DNA from: Triticum aestivum
Taxonomy: Eukaryota; Streptophyta; Magnoliopsida; Poales; Poaceae
Assembly (NCBI RefSeq): GCF_018294505.1
Contig: NC_057809.1
Span: 415,060,959-415,124,958, forward strand
Length of the DNA stretch: 64,000 bases
Direction of reading: 5' to 3'
Shown here: positions 21,539 to 30,705 of the stretch, one piece after another
How the letters are laid out: each line of letters begins with the position of its first letter
How positions within the stretch are numbered: position 1 is the stretch's first letter
The notes under the pieces: generated by a model
What the model saw: the letters and a program-made list of their open reading frames with translations, nothing else
Databases searched by the model: none
Told to the model about the DNA's origin: nothing
Program-made: the position numbers and the translations under genes

Positions 21539-22801
21539 TTGCCTGGTCATCCTGTCAAGAAAAATGAAATACTTGATATCTTTTATAATGGACTAACCAA
21601 TGCTTCCAGAGACTACCTGGATAGTTGCGCTGGTTGTGTTTTTAGGGAAAGAACTATTGACCAAGCTGAATTGCTATTGAATAATATGTTAACTAATGAA
21701 AATAATTGGACACTTCCTGAACCAACTCCGAAGAAAAGGGGTATTCTATTTCTCAGTCCTGAAGATATGCAAGAGGCAAAGAAATCTATGAAAGAAAAAG
21801 GTATTAAAGCTGAAGATGTTAAGAATTTACCACCTATTGAAGAAATACATGGTCTTGATAACCCGACACAGGTAGTAAAGGTAAATTCTCTCTATAGATT
21901 TGATGAAGGTGATATTCCTCGTAATAAGTCTGCTAGCCAATGCTTAGATGAGTTTGATAATTTTATTGTTAAACAAGAAAACTTCAATGCTTATGTTGGT
22001 AGACAATTGAAACGCAATGCTGATATGCTTGAACACTTGAGTGATTATATGGCTAGTGTTAAAGGTGAACTTAAACTCATTAGTAAACATGCTTCTATGG
22101 TTACCACTCAAGTAGAACAAGTAGTTAAGGCTCAGAATGATTTGCTGTATGAATCAAATAATAAGAAGAATCATAATGCTGTTAGAGTTATGACTAGAGG
22201 AGGTAAAATGACTCAGGAACCTTTGTATCCTGAGGGCCACCCTAAGAGAATTGAGCAAGATTCTCAGAGAACTAATGTTGATGCACCTAGTCCTTCTAAG
22301 AGGAAGAAAAAGAAAAATGATAGGACTTTGCATGCTTCTAGTGAACCTGTTGTTAACACACCCGAGAATCCCAATGATATTTCTATTTCTGATGCTGAAA
22401 CACAATCTGGTAATGAACATGAACCTAGTGATAATGTTAATGATGATGTTCATGTTGATGCTCAACCTAGCAATGACAATGATGTAGAGATTGAACCCAC
22501 TGTTGATCTTGATAACCCACAATCAAAGAATCAACGTTATGATAAGAGAGACTTTGTTGCTAGGAAACATGGTAAAGAAAGAGAACCATGGGTTCAAAAA
22601 CCCATGCCTTTTCCTCCTAAACCATCCAAGAAAAAGGATGATGAGGATTTTGAGCGCTTTGCTGAAATGGTTAGACCCATCTTTTTGCGTATGTGTTTGA
22701 CTGATATGCTTAAAATGAACCCTTATGCTAAATACATGAAGGAAATTGTTACTAATAAAAGAAAGATACCGGAAGCTGAAAATTTCCACCATGCTTGCTA
22801 A
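21539..22801 (+). CDS. Athila-A gag, longest open segment
   Basis: About 420 codons from the C-terminal capsid domain (EILDIFYNGLTNASRDYLD, AELLLNNMLTNENNW) through a basic and acidic linker with SPSKRKKKKND to the region before the protease (FERFAEMVRPIFL). It has no zinc knuckle, as in other plant Athila-type gags. A frameshift near 22785 separates it from the protease frame. The repeated NDN/DVH/DAQ residues near 22430-22490 are low complexity. Confidence 0.88.
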   Translation: MPGHPVKKNEILDIFYNGLTNASRDYLDSCAGCVFRERTIDQAELLLNNMLTNENNWTLPEPTPKKRGILFLSPEDMQEAKKSMKEKGIKAEDVKNLPPIEEIHGLDNPTQVVKVNSLYRFDEGDIPRNKSASQCLDEFDNFIVKQENFNAYVGRQLKRNADMLEHLSDYMASVKGELKLISKHASMVTTQVEQVVKAQNDLLYESNNKKNHNAVRVMTRGGKMTQEPLYPEGHPKRIEQDSQRTNVDAPSPSKRKKKKNDRTLHASSEPVVNTPENPNDISISDAETQSGNEHEPSDNVNDDVHVDAQPSNDNDVEIEPTVDLDNPQSKNQRYDKRDFVARKHGKEREPWVQKPMPFPPKPSKKKDDEDFERFAEMVRPIFLRMCLTDMLKMNPYAKYMKEIVTNKRKIPEAENFHHAC

Positions 22802-23010
22802 TTATACTTTTAAGGGTGGAATACCAAAGAAACTTGGAGATCCAGGAGTATCAACTATACCATGCTCCATTAAAAGAAACTATGTTAAAACTGCTTTATG
22901 TGATCTTGGAGCCGGTGTTAGTGTTATGCCTCTCTCTTTATATCGTAGACTTGATTTGAATAAGTTGAAACCTACTGAAATATCTTTGCAAATGGCCGAT
23001 AAATCAACTG
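22790..23010 (+). pseudogene. Athila-A aspartic protease, N-terminal part
   Basis: Encodes MLANYTFKGGIPKKLGDPGV and the active-site segment ALCDLGAGVSVMPLSLYRRL, with D-L-G in place of the usual D-S/T-G. It ends at MADKST, where the solo LTR inserted. The matching C-terminal part is at 23927-24277. Confidence 0.88.
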
Positions 23011-23921
23011 ACGTCGGCGTTCTGGAATGGGGGTCCCCAGACTTGCCTGCCTGCGACCTGCGGCGTGGCTCGAGTGGGGGCCCAGTGCGGCCCAGCTTCA
23101 TCAGCTCAAGCTCAAGACCCTCGCAAGGGGCCAAGCCTTGCGGGGCGGACGATAGGAGGATTCCTCAGGAGCAGCCTCATCAGGCAGGCTCGCGAGGAGG
23201 CGGAGAGATCAAGGCAGGGGTGCCTCGCGAGGAGCCCGTGACGCAAGCCATGACGATCGAGATTAGGCGGGCGCGGGACTGCGCAGTGTCCTTGTTTCCC
23301 CTTCGGTGCAAAGGGAGTAAGCACAGGCCAAGGCATCGGGCAAAGGTTACCGTTCCAGTGCAACGAGACCAAGACCAGCAGAGCGGCAGGACGAAGGTCA
23401 CCGTGGAGCCCAAGACGGCGTCATCACCAGTGCTTTTGGCAGCCGAAGACCACCTTTGGTCAGGATAACTTGTACTAGATGTTCCCCTTCAAAATGGCCA
23501 ATTGTTGGTGCCCTTCCCGCTCATTTTTCGGGAAGAGGACCAGGGCCTCTATAAATAGGACTAGCCCCGGAGGTCAGAGGAGAGGCCTAGGGAGAAGAAA
23601 GAGAGAGAAGAGAAAGAAAGAGAGAAAGACCGCGGACCAAGTAGAACATACCACACTAGCTCAAGATCACCTCTCGCGAGGCCGTTCTTCCCCTGTATTG
23701 TTCATCATCAGCCCCTGAGGCAATCCACTACACCACACACTGGAGTAGGGTATTACACCACATCGGTGGCCCGAACCAGTATAAACCTCGTGCCCCTTGT
23801 GTGTTCTTCTTTCTAGCCTAGATTTCTTGCGAGCCATAGAAGCACGAGTCGGTAGGGGAAAGATCTCCGTGCGCACCCCAGAGTTCGAACCTGAAGGGTC
23901 TGTCGGAATCCGAAATCCGAC
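23011..23921 (+). mobile_element. 911-bp solo LTR of the Gypsy-2 family
   Basis: Flanked by AACTG at 23006-23010 and 23922-23926 and inserted inside the Athila-A protease gene. Its start and end sequences match the Gypsy-2 LTR (36325-37248, opposite orientation), for example gggggtccc...agacttgc near the start and ggtttatactggttcgggccac (in Gypsy-2 sense reversed) near the end. A TATA box is at 23549-23558 (tctataaata). The first two bases are AC where the family has TG. A single LTR with duplication indicates LTR-LTR recombination. Confidence 0.88.
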
Positions 23922-23926
23922 AACTG

Positions 23927-24277
23927 GTACTTGTCGGTATTTGTGAAGATGTGCCTGTTGTGGTTGCAAATGTTACTATTTTAACAGACTTTGTTATTCT
24001 TGATATTCCCGAGGACGATAGTATGTCGATTATCCTTGGTAGACCCTTTTTGAATACTACAGGGGCTTTTATTGATTGCAACAAAGGCAATGTCACTTTT
24101 CATGTTAATGGTAATGAGCATACAGTACACTTTCTGAGGAAACAACCTCAACTCCACAATATCAATTCTATTGGAAAAATTCCAACTATAGGTTTTGAAT
24201 TTCCTCTTCCTACTGTCAAGAAGGATTATGATATTCTTATTGTTGGGGACATGCATATCCCTGTTGAGGTAACCTAG
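23927..24277 (+). pseudogene. Athila-A aspartic protease, C-terminal part
   Basis: It continues the protease after the solo LTR with VGICEDVPVVVANVTI, the flap and fold region DFVILDIPEDDSM and the conserved ILGRPFL motif, then EFPLPTVKKDYDI, and ends at the stop at 24277. Beyond the stop the sequence is noncoding until the second gene. Confidence 0.9.
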
Positions 24278-25053
24278 TGTTATTAGAAATTTCTCCGGTT
24301 TCATGCAATTCGGAATGAGTTTGTTAACACTTGTTAGTGGATTCCTTTTGAGGAGCATGAGATGGATGAAGTTAGAAAACACAAACTTCTGTACCCTCTT
24401 TTTCCTTTCTGTTATTTATATTAAATAAAGCAAAAAATAGTATTTTCTGTCTGTTTTCTAAATTATCCATACAATAAAAAATACCTCGAAAATAAAAGTT
24501 CTCCAAATGCCCTGAAAATGAAATATGATTTTTTTCTAGAATATTTGAGAATATCTGGCACTAAGAACACACCAGGGGGACCCACCACGTGCCCACGAGG
24601 GTGGAGGGCGCGCCCACCCCCTGGGCCCGCCCGCTGCCTCGTGGACCCCACATGGGCCCCCTCCACTTATCCTTGCACTCACACACTTCGTCTTGCTCCA
24701 GAAAAAAAATCACTAGCCAGCTGAAACCCGAGTTCTTGCTCATCTTGCTACCATTTTCGATCTCCTTGCTCAAAGCTCCATTCACAAAACTGCTTTGGGG
24801 GATTGTTCTTTGGTATGTGACTCCTCCAATGGTCCAATTAGTTTTTGTTCTAGTGCTTTATTCATTGCAAATTTTTACTGCTTAGGTTACCTTGTTCTTG
24901 AGCTTGCATGTCAAATTTATGTGGTCAAAAGTAGTTTTAATGCATGATATACCTCTAGGCACTTGTAGGAGTAGTTGCTATCAATCTTGTTGAGTTTGGT
25001 TGACTTTTATTTCAAGTTACTAAAAATTTCAGAAATTTTTCAGAGGAAGAAAT
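24278..25053 (+). other. Athila-A spacer with an LTR-like internal module
   Basis: Noncoding region between gag-protease and the second gene. About 24470-24690 resembles the promoter part of the Athila-A LTR (about 19305-19500): both have an AATAAAAGTTCT stretch, a CTGAAAAT or ATGAAAAT block, then cacgagggtgg, a GC-rich inverted-repeat-like segment and a cctcgtggmccc stretch. It could be an internal promoter for the second gene; that is inference. Confidence 0.55.
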
Positions 25054-25928
25054 ATGTTTAGGAAAATGTACCAAGGTGGTTCCTCAAGGAAGCAAGGACC
25101 TAGGCCCGCAATACGCGAGCCAGACAATGAACTACCAAGGGATGCTCAAGTGCGGCCTTATGAATGGCCGTCAGATAACTTCATGGTTCGAGCAGGAATC
25201 AAGGAAGAATTTGACGCATATGTGCGTAACACTGATCTTGAGAGCTTTGAGGAAGATAAGTGCCGCCAGTACTACTACCTCACTGATTCCTTTGTGAGAA
25301 GGTTTGAATTTACATCATAACGCAATTCTCAAACTGTCTTGTTTGATCTTTATGATAAATCTTATACCATGGACCTATAAGATTTTAATACTGCTTGTAA
25401 ACTCCCACAGTGGGGTGATGTTAGTGAACCTCGTAAATCTTAATATAAATATTTTCTTGCTAGTATCACTGTGGCGGAATCTAGAGAAATAACACAAGCT
25501 ACCATAGGGAGCATTCATTTTCCTGCCATATACTATTTTGCTCTCTTCATAGGTAGATGCATTAATGGTAACGATGAAGCATGTCACATGTGTGTTCCCG
25601 ACCTAAGTGTTCTCAAGAGTTGCCGCCTGCTTATTTAGATTATAACGCTATGGTTCGTCATCAGTTTGTTGAGAGGAATGATCGGTCCCTCCAGTACCGA
25701 CTAATCTTTGACACACGACGCACCTATCTCGTTGCTCTCCCTGCTCCTACTTTCTTTGACTTTCAGGAAAAAGGGAGATATGTTATAACTAGGGAGGAGG
25801 AGGACGAGTACGAGAGGAGGACGGAGGCAGCCCGCCTCCAAGCTGCAGCCCTTCAGGCAGTAGCTGATGCATCTCAGTACGACCCCAGCTTCAACTTCAG
25901 ATATCCACCATGCCATCCATGGGGTTAG
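25054..25928 (+). pseudogene. Athila-A second gene (Athila ORF1-like protein), degenerate
   Basis: The ATG at 25054 opens MFRKMYQGGSSRKQGP and continues with PYEWPSDNFMVRAGIKEEFDAY and TDSFVRRFEF. Stops follow at about 25318, 25378 and 25440, with the reading continuing through IGSIHFPAIYYFALFIGRCINGNDEACHM. Near 25611 the frame jumps to ELPPAYLDYNAMVRHQFVERN and runs to PPCHPWG and a stop at 25928. From memory, intact relatives have about 50 residues at the jump, so a deletion is likely. The family resembles the plant proteins named Arabidopsis retrotransposon ORF-1; its function is unknown. Confidence 0.72.
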
Positions 25929-26906
25929 ACCAACTTAGGCCAAAAGCCTAAGCTTGGGGGAGTACGTATTTCTCACCGACATTACATTCATGTTCACACA
26001 CTCATGCCAGTTGTCGGTGCTCATACTTTTTCATTGTATCATACATGCTATTTTATTTTCATTTTCTCGCTTTCTTCTTGTGTGTTTGAAAAACCTTAAA
26101 AAACAAAAAAAATAGTTGTAGCTTTTAGTTAGTTTACTTTCCATGCATGTAGCAGTAGTAATTAAAAAGAAAACCCAAAAAGATTTCTCGTTCTTCTTTT
26201 GCTTGTTGGGAGATTTCCCGTGTAAATAGTTTGTTTTATTTCTTTCCTTTGGGGGTCGAGAGGAGAAGACTATAAAGAAAATGTTGAGTGGCTCTTATAT
26301 GCATTATTGTTGATCTAACAAAGAGTCCATATTACATTGTCTTCTCCCATGAATTGAATGCTTGCAGATTCCAGCTTAGTGCAATGCACGTGCACTATTA
26401 TTATTATCCACACTATTCGGTCGTGCAAGTGAAAGGCAATAATGACGATATATGATGAACTGATTGAGATGAGAAAAGCTGGTATGAACTCGACCTCTCT
26501 TGTTTTTTGTAAATACGATTAGTTCATCGTTCCTGATTCAGCCTATTATGAATGAAACATGTTTGCAATGACAATTAGAGATTATAGTTGCTTATGCCAT
26601 GCTTAATTATCTAGGAGTTTATAATGGTTTACCTTGCGTGCCAACATGCTATTAAAATGGTTGTGATGTGGTATGATGGGGTGGTATCCTCCTTTGAACA
26701 ATTCGAGTGGCTTGACATGGCACATGTTCACGCATGTAGTTGAAACAAAATCAACATAGCCTCTATGATATTTATGATCATGGTGAATTATATCCTACTC
26801 ATGCTTGCATTCGGTGTTGATTAATTTTAATGCATGTTCATGACTGTTGTCGCTCTCTAGCTGGTCGCTTCCAAGTCTCTTTCTAGCCTTCACTTGTATT
26901 AAGCGG
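25929..26906 (+). other. Athila-A 3' noncoding region (left of Athila-B)
   Basis: AT-rich sequence with no credible coding frame. A polypurine stretch, aagcttgggggagta (about 25953-25967), follows the second gene and closely resembles the true PPT at 36213-36225. The region resumes at 35171 beyond Athila-B. Confidence 0.75.
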
Positions 26907-26911
26907 GAATA
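26907..26911. other. Target-site duplication of Athila-B (GAATA)
   Basis: GAATA at 26907-26911 is repeated at 35166-35170 directly outside the LTR ends. Removing 26912-35170 gives continuous Athila-A 3' sequence. Confidence 0.95.
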
Positions 26912-28491
26912 TGATACATCTCCAACGTATGTATAATTTTTGATTGCTCCATGCTATATTATCTACTGTTTTGGACATTATTGGGATTTATTATCCACTT
27001 TTATATTATTTTTGGCACTAACCTATTAACCGGAGGCCCAGCCTAGAATTGATGTTTTTGCCTGTTTTAGGGTTTCGAAGAAAAGGAATATCAAACGGAG
27101 TCCAAACGGAATGAAATCTTCGGGAATGTGATTTTCTCAACGAACAAGACTCGGGAGACTTGGACCCTACGTCAAGAAAGAAAAGTGGAGGCCACGAGGT
27201 AGGGCGGGCGCGCCTACCCCCTAGGCGCGCCCTCCACCCTCGTGGGCCCCCTGTTGCTCCACCGACGTACTCCTTCCTATATATCCATGTACCCCCAAAC
27301 GATCAAATACGGACCCAAAACCCTAATTCCACCACCGTAACTTTTTGTATCCACGAGATCCCATCTTGGGGCCTGTTCCGGAGCTCCGCCGGAGGGGGCA
27401 TCGATCACGGAGGGCTTCTAAATCAACACCATAGCCTCTCCGATGAAGTGTGAGTAGTTTACCTCAGACCTACAGGTCCATAGTTAGTAGCTAGATGGCT
27501 TCTTCTCTCTTTTTGGATCTCAATACAATGTTCTCCCCCTCTCTTGTGAAGAACTATTCGATGTAATCTTCTTTTTGCGGTGTGTTTGTTGAGACCAATG
27601 AATTGTGGGTTTATGATCAAGTCTATCTATGAATAATATTTGAATCTTCTCTGAATTCTTTTATGTATGATTGGTTATCTTTGCTAGTCTCTTCGAATTA
27701 TCCGTTTGGTTTGGCCTACTAGATTGATCTTTCTTGCAATGGGAGAAGTGCTTAGCTTTGGGTTCAATCTTGCGGTGTCCTTTCCCAATGATAGTAGGGG
27801 CAACAAGACACGTATTGTATTGTTGCCATCGAGGATAACAAGATGGGATTTTCTACATATTGCATGAGTCTATCCCTCTACATCATGTCATCTTTCTTAA
27901 GGCGTTACTCTGTTTTCATTAACTTAATACTCTAGATGCATGCTGGATAGCAGTCGATGAGTAGAGTAATAGTAGTAGATGCAGGAAGGAGTCAGTCTAC
28001 TTGTCTCGGACGTGATGCCTATATACATGATCATACCTAGATATTCTCATAACTATGCTCAATTCTGTCAATTGCTCAACAGTAATTTGTTCACCCACCG
28101 TAGAATACTTATGCTCTCGAGAGAAGCCACTAGTGAAACCTATGGCCCCGGGTCTATCTTTAGCATATTGATCTCCTACTACTTAGTTATTTCCTTTGCT
28201 ATTTACTTTGCCTTTATTTTACTTTGCATATTTATCATAAAAATACCAAAAATATTATCTTTATCATATCTATCAGATCTCACTCTCGTAAGTGTCCTTA
28301 TAGGGATTAACAACCCCTATTTGTGTTGATTGCGAGGATTTATTTGTTTTGTGCAGGTACGAGGGACTAGCGCGTATCCTCCTACTGAATTGATACCTTG
28401 GTTCTCAAAAACTGAGGGAAATACTTACGCTACTTTGCTGCATCATCCCTTCTTCTTCTGGTAAAATCAACGCAGTGCTCAAGAGGTAGCA
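26912..28491 (+). repeat. Athila-B left LTR
   Basis: Ends TGATACATCTCC...GGTAGCA. It contains an 11-bp inverted repeat with a 5-nt loop at 27206-27232 (arms GGGCGCGCCTA and TAGGCGCGCCC) and a TATA region at 27278-27286 (ctatatatc) about 45 bp later. Frames at 27160-27453 and 27979-28329 lie within the LTR and recur in the right LTR; they are not genes. Confidence 0.95.
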
Positions 28492-28502
28492 AGAAGGATT
28501 TC

Positions 28503-28520
28503 TGGCGCCGTTGCCGGGGA
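28503..28520 (+). other. Athila-B primer-binding site
   Basis: TGGCGCCGTTGCCGGGGA, 11 bp after the LTR. This is the canonical site of Athila-type elements, complementary (from memory) to tRNA-Asp. Confidence 0.88.
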
Positions 28521-28725
28521 GGTCTTCAGAAAAGTCAACATACCAAGTACCCATCACATACCCTTATCTCCCGCATTACATTAATTGTCATTTGCCTCTC
28601 GTTTTCCTCTCCCCCACTTCACCCTTGCCTTTTTATTAGCCCTATCTCTCTATCCTCCCTCTCTTTGCCTCTTTTTGCCCGTTTGCTTTTTGTTTGCTTG
28701 TGTGTTAGTTTGCTTGCTTGTCACG

Positions 28726-30705
28726 ATGGCTCAAGATAATACTAAATTACGTGACTTCACCTATACCAACAACAATGATTTTATTAGCACTCCAATTGCT
28801 CCTCTTATCGATGCTGAATCTTGTGAAATTAATACTGCTTTGCTGAATCTTGTCATGAAAGATCCGTTTTCCGGCCTTCCTAGTGAAGATGCCGCTACCC
28901 ATCTAAATAGCTTCGTTGATTTGTGTGACATGCAAAAGAAGAAAGATGTGGATAATGATATTGTTAAATTGAAGCTATTTCCTTTTTCGCTTAGAGATCG
29001 TGCTAAAGCTTGGTTTTCGTCTTTGCCTAAAAATAGTATTGATTCATGGAACAAGTGCAAAGATGCTTTTATCTCTAAGTATTTTCCTCCCACTAAGATC
29101 ATCTCTCTTAGAAACGATATTATGAATTTTAAGCAACTTGAGCATGAACATGTTGCACAAGCTTGGGAGAGAATGAAATTAATGATACGTAATTTCCCTA
29201 CTCATGGTTTAAATTTGTGGATGATTATACAAAATTTTTATGCCGGATTGAAATTTGCTTCTAGAAATCTTTTAGATTCGGCCACGGGAGGCACTTTTAT
29301 GGGAATCACATTAGGAGAAGCTACTAAACTCCTAGGTAATATTATGGTTAATTATTCTCAATGGCATACTGAAAGATCTACTAATAAAAAGGTGCATGCG
29401 ATAGAAGAAATTAATGTTTTGTGTGGAAAGATGGATGAACTTATGAAATTATTTGCTAATAAGAGTGTTTCTTCTGATCCTAATGATATGCCCTTCTCTA
29501 CTTTGATTGAGAATAATAATGAATCTATGGATGTGAATTTTGTTGGTAGGAACAATTTTGGTAACAACGCGTATAGAGGAAATTTCAACCCTAGGCCTTA
29601 TCCTAGTAATCCCTCTAATAATTATGGTAATTCCTACAACAATTCTTATGGAAATTATAATAATATGCCCTATGATTTTGAATCTAATATTAAAGAATTT
29701 ATTACTTCGCAAAAGAATTTTAATGCTATGATTGAAGAAAAATTGCTTAAGATTGATCATTTGGCTAGGAACGTTGATAGAATTGCTCTTGATGTTGATT
29801 CTTTGAAACTTAGATCTATTCCACCTAAGCATGCTATCAATGAGTCTGTCAAAGCCATGAGGATTTCCATTGATGAGTGCAAAGAAAGAACCTCTAGGAT
29901 GCGTTCTAAGAAAGATGCCTTTATAAAAGCGTGTTCTTCTAGTTCCTATGAAAATAACAATATGAATCTTGATAATGATGGGTCTGAATATGATCCACCT
30001 TTACCTAGAAGGCGTTCCAAGAATTCGGAATTTTTTGATCTTGATGCTAAATTTGATAAAAGTGGGATTGAAGAAATTAAAACACTAGATGTTGCTAAAC
30101 CCACTTTTATGGATTTCAAGGAATTTAACTATGAAAAGTGCTCTTTGATTGATTGTATTTCCTTGTTGCAATCCGTGCTAAATTCTCCTCACGCTTATAG
30201 TCAAAATAAAGCGTTTACTAAACATATCCTTGATGCCTTGATGCAATCTTATGAAGAAATACTTGAATTGGAAGTTTCTATCCCTAGAAAACTTTATGAT
30301 GAGTGGGAACCAACTATTAAAATTAAAATTAAATATCATGAATGCTATGCTTTATGTGATTTGGGTTCTAGTGTTTCCACGATTCCAAAAACTTTGTGTG
30401 ATTTGTTAGGTTTCCGTGATTTTGATGATTTCTCTTTAAATTTGCACCTTGCGGATTCCACTATTTAGAAACCTATGGGAAGAATTAATGATGTTCTTAT
30501 TGTTGCAAATAGGAATTATGTGCCTGTAGATTTTATTGTTCTTGACATAGATTGCAATCCTTCATGTCCTATTATTCTTGGTAGACCTTTCCTTAGAACG
30601 ATTGGTGCAATTATTGATATGAAGGAAGGAAATATTAGATTCCAATTTCCATTAAGGAAAGGCATGGAAAACTTTCCTAGAAAGAAAATTAAATTACGTT
30701 ATTAA
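28726..30705 (+). CDS. Athila-B gag-protease, one in-frame stop
   Basis: The ATG at 28726 (cacgATGGC context) opens MAQDNTKLRDFTYTNNNDF. The capsid domain contains LKLFPFSLRDRAKAWFSSL and WNKCKDAFISKYFPP. An Asn/Tyr-rich repeat-like segment (NPSNNYGNSYNNSYGNYN, about 29605-29660) follows. The protease site is ALCDLGSSVSTIPKTLCDLL. A TAG at 30466-30468 interrupts the frame, then the same frame continues through KPMGRINDVLIVANRN and PIILGRPFLRTIG to the stop at 30705. In total 659 residues if the stop is read through. An upstream in-frame extension to 28585 is leader sequence. It is the best-preserved gene in the window. Confidence 0.93.

Larger units (their letters stand above)
20649..24277 (+). 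pseudogene. Athila-A gag-protease gene (degenerate, split by solo LTR)
   Basis: The ATG at 20649 opens MKNLKDQRTKIFPSTTRGGK, the usual start for this group as I recall it. The frame breaks near 20985, has stops near 21085, 21184, 21398 and 21488, is open from 21539 to 22801, and shifts near 22785. The capsid region includes LFPFSLKGDAKTWFNSL. A charged, low-complexity region (about 22150-22650) precedes the aspartic protease. Protease sequence ALCDLGAGVSVMPLSLY is at about 22893-22943. After the solo LTR it resumes with DVPVVVANVTI, SIILGRPFLN and a final HIPVEVT stop at 24277. No polymerase domain follows. Confidence 0.92.

Noticed and set aside
22154..22522. Antisense frame of 122 codons across the Athila-A gag linker (also 29449-29832 in Athila-B)
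   Set aside because: Ile/Asn-rich antisense shadow of low-complexity gag coding sequence.
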